From Candidatus Auribacterota bacterium (GTDB lineage Bacteria; Auribacterota; UBA6266), in contig JAFGBE010000013.1 in the NCBI GenBank assembly GCA_016933315.1, forward strand, positions 1 to 9,799: a DNA stretch of 9,799 nucleotides, read 5' to 3'. Within the stretch, counting starts at the first letter, position 1. Every line of letters begins with the position of its first letter. A program made the translations under genes and the position numbers. The notes below the pieces were generated by a model. That model was not told the origin of the DNA, did not search any database, and saw nothing but the letters and a program-made list of their open reading frames with translations. Positions 5,392-9,799 of the stretch are shown here, in pieces.

Positions 5392-7155
5392 ATGGATTTC
5401 GGTAAGTTTAAGGAGTTGCGGTTTGGGACAAGCGGTCTCAGGGATACGGTTGAAAACATGACCGACATGGAATGTTATATAAACACTAGAGGGTTCCTGT
5501 CATATATGCATGAAACCGGGGAATTCGGAAGGGGCTCCCTCATTGCTGTCGGAGGGGACAGGAGGCCGAGCACACCAAGGATAAAATCGGCCGTTGCGGC
5601 AGCCATAAGGGATATGGGAGGCAATGTTGACGACCAGGGCCTTATTTCTACGCCCGGGCTTACTTATTACGCTATGGGGAAAGGAATCCCGAGTATCATG
5701 GTCACAGGCAGCCATATCCCCGCAGACAGGAACGGCATAAAATTTACAAAAAAGGCCGGGGAGGTGTTGAAATCGGATGAGGTCGGTATTTTGAAAAATG
5801 TCGCAAAGGAGCGCAAAAAAGTTTACTCGCTTTCGGAAAAAGAGCTCATCTTCGATGAAAACGGGATGTTTAAAACAGCTGAGGCAAAAAAGTCCGGCTG
5901 GCTGCTGAAGGGAAAGGAATACTCGGGCCCTTCGGTCGATAAATACGTTAAAAGATATAAAGATGTTTTTTCAGGCAAGCTGCGTAAATGCAGAGTGTTT
6001 TTCTACCAGCATTCCGCTGTCGCCCGGGATTTCGGCAGGAAAATTTTTGCAGAGCTCGGGGCCGAGGTCTTATCGCCCGAAAAAACAGTTACCGTCGGCT
6101 ATACCGACGAATCCGGCAAGAGAAAAGAAGAGCAGACGGCATTGAGAAGCGAAGCCTTTATTCCCGTGGACACAGAGAGCGTCTCAAATCTTACCATGGC
6201 CGTATTCAAGAAAATCATGAATGAACACAATATCGATATCGGAGTTACTATGGACGGCGATTCCGACAGGCCGCTGCTGGTTTACAGGGTATTTAAGGGC
6301 GGAAAGCCGACGGATGAAGTCAATTATATTACAGGGGATATACTTGGCTTGCTCGCTGTCCTCGGGCTTAAGCAGGCGGGAGTTGATATTGATGCGGTTG
6401 CGGTCCCGATAAGCGCCAATGACGCGATAGACAAAGTTCTGGGCGAAAAGAAAATTGAAATAACCAAGACAAAAATCGGCTCTCCCTATGTTATTGCGGC
6501 CATGATAGAGTCGAGAAAGAAACATGTTAAGCCCGGCAGCGAATGGAACACTTTTTCATGGGAATCAAACGGGGGTTTTTTGACAGGCAATGATTTAAAT
6601 ATAGGAGGCAAAACATTAAGGGCCCTGCCCTCAAGAGACGCGGTGCTGCCTCTGGTTTCCGTTCTTTCGCTGAGCATGGATAGGGCTCAAACGGTTTCCG
6701 AACTCATCAAAGAGCTTCCCGCCCGCTATACACATGCCGACAGAAAAAAAGACTTTCCCCCGGAGAAAAGCCGCGCGATCATAAAGTCAATTTCGCCCGG
6801 CGCTGAAAAAAATGTCAGGGAAGTAATTTTTAAGGGGAAAAAAGCCGAGGTGTCTTATCTGGACGGCTCCTTTAAAACGTTTCCCGGGAACAGCGAATTT
6901 TTCTCTATTAAACGGCATCTGGAAGCCTTTTTCAAAAAAGAAAACGGCTTTTCCGGTATAACGGCCGTGAATTATATAGACGGCGTCAGGATATTCTTCT
7001 CAAACGGTGATATCTCGCACCTGAGGCCTTCGGGCAACGCCCCGGAATTTAGAAATTACGCCATCGCGTCCACGCCGGAAAGAGCGAAAGAAATAGTAGA
7101 ACTCGGGCTGAACAAGATAATTCCGGAGTTGGCTTCATCCGGGAAAGGTTCTTAA
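5392..7155 (+). CDS. Phosphomannomutase/phosphoglucomutase-family enzyme
   Basis: A 587-residue cytoplasmic alpha-D-phosphohexomutase, which moves phosphate between C1 and C6 of a hexose. All four family signatures are present in order: FGTSGLRD at 11-18; the phosphoserine loop TGSHIPADRNG at 105-115 with S107; the Mg2+ loop DGDSDR at 288-293; the sugar-binding ESNGG at 391-395; and the phosphate-binding RPSGNAPEFR at 545-554. TGSHIP replaces the commoner TASHNP, a variant I associate with a longer phosphomannomutase subgroup. Substrate (mannose or glucose phosphate) cannot be decided. The ATG at 5392 has GGGGGC at 5382-5387 just upstream; an in-frame TTG at 5380 would swallow that site and adds only MGAF. 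The gene diverges from the YhfC-like gene. Confidence 0.9.
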   Translation: MDFGKFKELRFGTSGLRDTVENMTDMECYINTRGFLSYMHETGEFGRGSLIAVGGDRRPSTPRIKSAVAAAIRDMGGNVDDQGLISTPGLTYYAMGKGIPSIMVTGSHIPADRNGIKFTKKAGEVLKSDEVGILKNVAKERKKVYSLSEKELIFDENGMFKTAEAKKSGWLLKGKEYSGPSVDKYVKRYKDVFSGKLRKCRVFFYQHSAVARDFGRKIFAELGAEVLSPEKTVTVGYTDESGKRKEEQTALRSEAFIPVDTESVSNLTMAVFKKIMNEHNIDIGVTMDGDSDRPLLVYRVFKGGKPTDEVNYITGDILGLLAVLGLKQAGVDIDAVAVPISANDAIDKVLGEKKIEITKTKIGSPYVIAAMIESRKKHVKPGSEWNTFSWESNGGFLTGNDLNIGGKTLRALPSRDAVLPLVSVLSLSMDRAQTVSELIKELPARYTHADRKKDFPPEKSRAIIKSISPGAEKNVREVIFKGKKAEVSYLDGSFKTFPGNSEFFSIKRHLEAFFKKENGFSGITAVNYIDGVRIFFSNGDISHLRPSGNAPEFRNYAIASTPERAKEIVELGLNKIIPELASSGKGS

Positions 7156-7167
7156 GATTAGGCTTGC

Positions 7168-7196
7168 TTGTGAAAAAGAGGTTATAATGCTATTAT
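7168..7196 (+). promoter_or_regulatory. Promoter of the three-gene membrane cluster
   Basis: TTGTGA at 7168-7173 (4 of 6 to TTGACA), a 17-base spacer, and TATTAT at 7191-7196 (5 of 6 to TATAAT). A perfect TATAAT at 7183-7188 lies inside the spacer but has no good -35 at its own spacing. The start point would be near 7203, leaving about 20 bases of leader containing the AGGAG site of the gene at 7224. The element begins 12 bases after the phosphohexomutase stop. Confidence 0.55.
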
Positions 7197-7223
7197 GTTT
7201 ATGCGGATGAAAGCGAGGAGAAA

Positions 7224-8450
7224 ATGAAGAAAAAGTTGATAGCAATCATCACACTGGCAGTTATAGTTTTAATACTTGCGGTTCTTCTTTTAGGCAGGGA
7301 TATTTCTTCCCCCGACACCTCTGATCTTGCTGTCAGCGTGTTATCAGTCCCGGATAAGGAAAACGCATTTACTTATTTTAATGAAGCGGCAAAAACTCTT
7401 TTCTGGCCTGCCGATGATGCTTTGGCGAGCGATATTTTAAACGGGAAAGCGAAAGCAGAGGGAGATTATGTCCGGGATATAATCTTGAAGAATCAGGAAA
7501 CAATACGACTGATAAAAGAAGGGAACAAATTCAGGATTTGCCAGGCTCCCGAGGTAACCGGATTCGACACTTTAATGCCGTATTTGTCCGCTTGGCGAAA
7601 GATTGCCAGGGTTATGACTCTCAAAGCTATATATGAACGCGAAAACGGCGATTATAGCGGTTCAATTGAAACATGTATGGAAGTTCTTAAATTCGGCAAT
7701 CTTATCCTTGAATACCCTGAAGCTCTTATAGGGTATCTTGTGGGGATGTCAATAATGGATACGGGGCTTGAACAATTGAGAAAGCTGGTATGTATAAACA
7801 GCGTGACATATGATGAGCTTATTAAAACGGCCGGGGAGCTCAAAGAATTTGGTCCGTACAACAATGGATTTATAAGATCGGTGAAAGTCGAATATAGAAT
7901 GGTTGATGATATTATAGATAATATATCTTCCGGGAAACAGAACATAGAAGAACTGGTTGCCAGCCCTCTTCCCGATGAAAAAGTTAATTGGCGGTTATTC
8001 CAGCCAAACAGGACAAAAAAGCTATTTGCGGATTTTTTCCGCAGAGCAATTAAGGAAGCCCCGAAACCGTATTATGAAATAGATGCGGCTTATTTTAAAG
8101 ATGTTAAATATGCTGCTGATAAAAGACCCTGGATGTTCGACAGAAACGCAGTAGGCAAATTTTTAATTGCTTTGATTATCCCCGCGTATGATAAGTGTTT
8201 TGAACTGAAAAGCAGAATGGACGTGTCTTTGTCTGCGACACGGTTTATGTTTTTATGTAAGGCGTATGAAAAAAAGATAGGCCGCCTGCCGGATTCTCTT
8301 GAAGAATTGGTTCCTGAATATGCCGACAGCATTCCCATCGACCCATTTGACGGCAAACCTCTGAAATATTCAGCTGATGAAAAAGTGATTTATTCGGTTG
8401 GGTCGGACCGTCAGGGTTCATCCGAGTTAGCCTATAAATTTGAGGATTAA
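7224..8450 (+). CDS. Membrane-anchored protein of unknown function with LPDSLEELVP/DPFDGKPL tail
   Basis: I do not recognise a named family for the whole 408-residue protein. Residues 4-23 form one N-terminal membrane segment after MKKK, so the rest is probably extracytoplasmic and anchored. The middle (about 45-330) is mainly helical and charged, and may form TPR-like helical hairpins (ARVMTLKAIYERENGDYSGSIETCMEVLKFG at 129-159). The last 59 residues carry GRLPDSLEELVPEYADSIPIDPFDGKPLKY and then YSVGSD. This C-terminal pattern is known from pseudopilin-like and many planctomycete/Verrucomicrobia-type proteins, but the pilin N-terminal prepilin motif is absent. Start: ATG at 7224 after AGGAG at 7216-7220. 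It heads a tight cluster: the next ATG lies 1 base past its stop. Confidence 0.8.
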   Translation: MKKKLIAIITLAVIVLILAVLLLGRDISSPDTSDLAVSVLSVPDKENAFTYFNEAAKTLFWPADDALASDILNGKAKAEGDYVRDIILKNQETIRLIKEGNKFRICQAPEVTGFDTLMPYLSAWRKIARVMTLKAIYERENGDYSGSIETCMEVLKFGNLILEYPEALIGYLVGMSIMDTGLEQLRKLVCINSVTYDELIKTAGELKEFGPYNNGFIRSVKVEYRMVDDIIDNISSGKQNIEELVASPLPDEKVNWRLFQPNRTKKLFADFFRRAIKEAPKPYYEIDAAYFKDVKYAADKRPWMFDRNAVGKFLIALIIPAYDKCFELKSRMDVSLSATRFMFLCKAYEKKIGRLPDSLEELVPEYADSIPIDPFDGKPLKYSADEKVIYSVGSDRQGSSELAYKFED

Positions 8451-8451
8451 A

Positions 8452-8877
8452 ATGATAAGGAAAAATCTGCCTTTAGTTATTCTCTTTTTTGCGTTTGTGC
8501 TTGTGTGCTGGTGCACACTTGTTATCCAGTCCAACTCGGCATTCCTGCAGAAAGTGGAAAAACTTGAATCAAAATATTCATATTACAGGGTTTTTGACGG
8601 TTTTCTCATAGAAATATTGGAGCATAATTATTCAGTCACAGGAAACCGGTATGATGTTAAATTAAAATGTTTTGTCAAAGAAGGCGGCAGCAAGGACATC
8701 AATGAGCTATACGCGAAAATTTTTAAGGAACTCGGCCTGGGCGAAATGAATATCGTGGACAGGACAGGCGCTGTGGTAAACCCCAAACTTGATATGTGTA
8801 ACGGGAAACCGGGCTTATTCCAGGCGATAAACGAAGAAGTTGAAATCAATATCAGCCTGCTTTATTACTTCAAATAG
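8452..8877 (+). CDS. Small secreted or membrane-anchored protein, unknown function
   Basis: A 141-residue protein that I do not recognise. Residues 7-25 are one hydrophobic segment (LPLVILFFAFVLVCWCTLV), a signal anchor or uncleaved signal peptide. The soluble part alternates short beta-like stretches with a helix (DINELYAKIFKELGLGEM). It holds isolated cysteines at 73 and 116 but no metal or catalytic motif. The C-terminus EINISLLYYFK reads as a beta strand. Start: ATG at 8452 with GAGG at 8442-8445, which lies in the last codons of the preceding gene. An in-frame TTG at 8440 is less likely because it has no site of its own. Overlapping signals with its neighbours suggest one transcript from 7224 to 9552. 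Confidence 0.72.
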   Translation: MIRKNLPLVILFFAFVLVCWCTLVIQSNSAFLQKVEKLESKYSYYRVFDGFLIEILEHNYSVTGNRYDVKLKCFVKEGGSKDINELYAKIFKELGLGEMNIVDRTGAVVNPKLDMCNGKPGLFQAINEEVEINISLLYYFK

Positions 8878-8889
8878 GACAAGCAATAT

Positions 8890-9552
8890 ATGCTTAAAAA
8901 ATTTATTGATGTATTCCGTTCCCCGTATAGAACTAAATATCCTGTAGAGCCCCGGTCATTCAAAGATCCCCTGGCCGAGAAAACAGAGTGGACTCCCGCG
9001 AAAGGCGGCGGGGCAAATTTCTGCACACACAGATTGGTGGAAGTTGAGCCCTTCAGATACGAATTCAGGGCGTCAATCGGCGCAAAAATTTTCTATGCGC
9101 TCTTTTTTCTTATAGGAACGGGAGTGTTTATAGGGTTTACCGCGGGTTTTATTATAAGGAGGCAGTTTTCCTTCGGAGTTGATTCCATATTGCCTCTTGT
9201 TATCGGTCTTGTTTTCGCGTCGGTCGGCGGTATTATGCTGTATTTCGGCACCGCGCCGATAGTTTTCGACAGGCAGACGGGATATTTCTGGAAAGGCAGG
9301 AAAGACCCTATGAAATTCTTTGATTCCGAGCCGAAAAAATGGTTTGCAAGCCTCGAAGATATCCACGCATTCCAGATAATTTCCGAATACTGCAGGGGTG
9401 ATAAAAGCTCCTACTACAGTTACGAACTTAATATTGTGCTTAAAGACGGCTCGCGCATAAACGTTGTAGACCACGGTAACCTGAAACGCCTCAAGGAAGA
9501 TACCGCTAAATTATCCGCATTCCTCGGCAAGCCTGTGTGGGAAGCTGTTTGA
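8890..9552 (+). CDS. Two-segment membrane protein with conserved-looking C-terminal domain
   Basis: A 220-residue protein. A polar N-terminal region (1-60) precedes two membrane segments at about 66-88 and 98-119. A soluble C-terminal domain follows at about 122-220, presumably on the same side as the N-terminus. The tail reads VFDRQTGYFWKG, LEDIHAFQIISEY, YELNIVLKDGSRINVVDHG and ends FLGKPVWEAV. That is a beta-strand-rich, PH-like arrangement typical of small bacterial membrane proteins of unknown role; the PH-like label is inference. The ATG at 8890 follows an AGGA at about 8877, 12 bases after the previous stop, so it is the third gene of the cluster. No terminator with a T-run follows; the next 247 bases are repeats. 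Confidence 0.8.
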   Translation: MLKKFIDVFRSPYRTKYPVEPRSFKDPLAEKTEWTPAKGGGANFCTHRLVEVEPFRYEFRASIGAKIFYALFFLIGTGVFIGFTAGFIIRRQFSFGVDSILPLVIGLVFASVGGIMLYFGTAPIVFDRQTGYFWKGRKDPMKFFDSEPKKWFASLEDIHAFQIISEYCRGDKSSYYSYELNIVLKDGSRINVVDHGNLKRLKEDTAKLSAFLGKPVWEAV

Positions 9553-9569
9553 GGGGATTTGTGCTTCTC

Positions 9570-9580
9570 GCCCTTCGGGC
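9570..9580. repeat. GCCC-TTC-GGGC hairpin
   Basis: A perfect 4-base-pair GC hairpin with a three-base loop, 18 bases after the stop of the last gene. It is placed where a terminator would be expected but is followed by TCTGACCC rather than a T-run, so intrinsic termination here is doubtful. It may be the start of the repeat-rich tail. Confidence 0.4.
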
Positions 9581-9602
9581 TCTGACCCTGAACTAAGTAT
9601 TT

Positions 9603-9687
9603 GAACAATAGAGCAATAGAGATTAGACCACAATCAAAAATCTTATTTTTATCTGTTGTTCTACTGCTCGATTTTCGATTGCTCTGT
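9603..9687. repeat. Inverted repeat built from GAGCAATAGA decamers
   Basis: GAACAATAGA (9603-9612) and GAGCAATAGA (9611-9620) overlap as direct repeats. Two reversed copies follow, TCTACTGCTC (9660-9669) and TCGATTGCTC (9675-9684), each one mismatch from the reverse complement of the second unit. The left arm can therefore pair with either right arm across an AT-rich centre. No open reading frame of quality crosses it. Confidence 0.5.
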
Positions 9688-9693
9688 TTTGAC

Positions 9694-9744
9694 TGTCCTC
9701 CTACGCTTGACAAAAGAGAATTAGCATAGAAGCTTCGGAGGACA
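9694..9744. repeat. Palindromic repeat, TGTCCTCC...GGAGGACA
   Basis: TGTCCTCC (9694-9701) pairs perfectly with GGAGGACA (9737-9744). After a three-base internal mismatch on each side, GCTT (9705-9708) pairs with AAGC (9730-9733). The loop is 21 bases. The plan, 8 pairs then 3 unpaired then 4 pairs, is shared with the next element, which suggests one repeat family. Confidence 0.65.
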
Positions 9745-9795
9745 TCCGCCGTAGCTTCTGAAGTTGGAAAGCCCGACTCTGAGCGAAGGCGGATG
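9743..9795. repeat. Palindromic repeat, CATCCGCC...GGCGGATG
   Basis: CATCCGCC (9743-9750) pairs perfectly with GGCGGATG (9788-9795). Inside, after three unpaired bases, GCTT (9754-9757) can pair with GAGC (9781-9784) through one G-T wobble. It abuts the preceding palindrome, sharing two bases, and has the same layout with CCGCC in place of CCTCC. More of the repeat may continue past the window edge (GCGG). Confidence 0.65.
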
Positions 9796-9799
9796 GCGG

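Noticed and set aside
8440..8451. TTG start extending the 141-residue protein
   Set aside because: The GAGG site at 8442-8445 lies well placed for the ATG at 8452 and would be inside the longer version.
9565..9590. Hairpin GCCCTTCGGGC as terminator of the last gene cluster
   Set aside because: The stem is only four pairs and no T-run follows on the plus strand.
9420..9713. Minus-strand open frame at the end of the window
   Set aside because: Half overlaps the last gene antisense and the rest reads through the inverted repeats; serine/arginine-rich shadow.
9603..9799. CRISPR array
   Set aside because: The repeats are inverted, irregular in spacing and unlike in length; there are no regular spacers or cas genes.

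Overview
The window is ordinary bacterial chromosome: standard stop codons (TAA, TAG and TGA all end genes), Shine-Dalgarno-led ATG/TTG starts, and intermediate GC by eye. It holds housekeeping genes mixed with secreted or membrane proteins of unknown function. Short palindromic GC-rich repeats lie between genes, including a TCCGCC...GGCGGA family at the right edge. This style resembles uncultured candidate phyla such as Omnitrophota and neighbours. That placement is inference from overall look and is weak. No phage, plasmid, CRISPR or toxin-antitoxin genes were seen.

Left part (1-1692): the last 49 codons of an RtcB-type RNA ligase, then serS (seryl-tRNA synthetase). A near-consensus sigma70 promoter follows, driving a tRNA-Ser(GCU) gene that ends in an intrinsic terminator. 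The synthetase thus sits directly beside one of its substrate tRNAs. The 259-base gap that follows (1693-1951) carries palindromes and a second, slightly altered copy of the tRNA-Ser 3' end, including CCA, within a foldable 53-base element.

Middle part (1952-5366): two plus-strand genes, an exported PDZ plus CsgG/LpoB-like protein and a two-CBS-domain protein. They converge, with no spare base, on a minus-strand pair: an O-acetylhomoserine sulfhydrylase (metY) preceded by a YhfC-like intramembrane protease. The stop codon of the protease gene directly abuts the metY start, so the two are probably translationally coupled. An extended -10 promoter very close to the protease start probably drives both.

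Right part (5392-9799): a divergently transcribed phosphomannomutase/phosphoglucomutase-family enzyme, then a promoter and three tightly packed genes for membrane-anchored or membrane proteins. None of the three has a function I can assign. The first ends in a module (LPDSLEELVP...DPFDGKPL) also known from pseudopilin-like and planctomycete-type proteins. The final 247 bases are non-coding and built from several inverted repeats.

I do not see a clear multi-gene system of a new kind. The best leads are the tRNA-Ser-derived element at 1828-1880, the PDZ/CsgG-like fusion, the coupled protease-metY pair, and the uncharacterised three-gene membrane cluster at 7224-9552.
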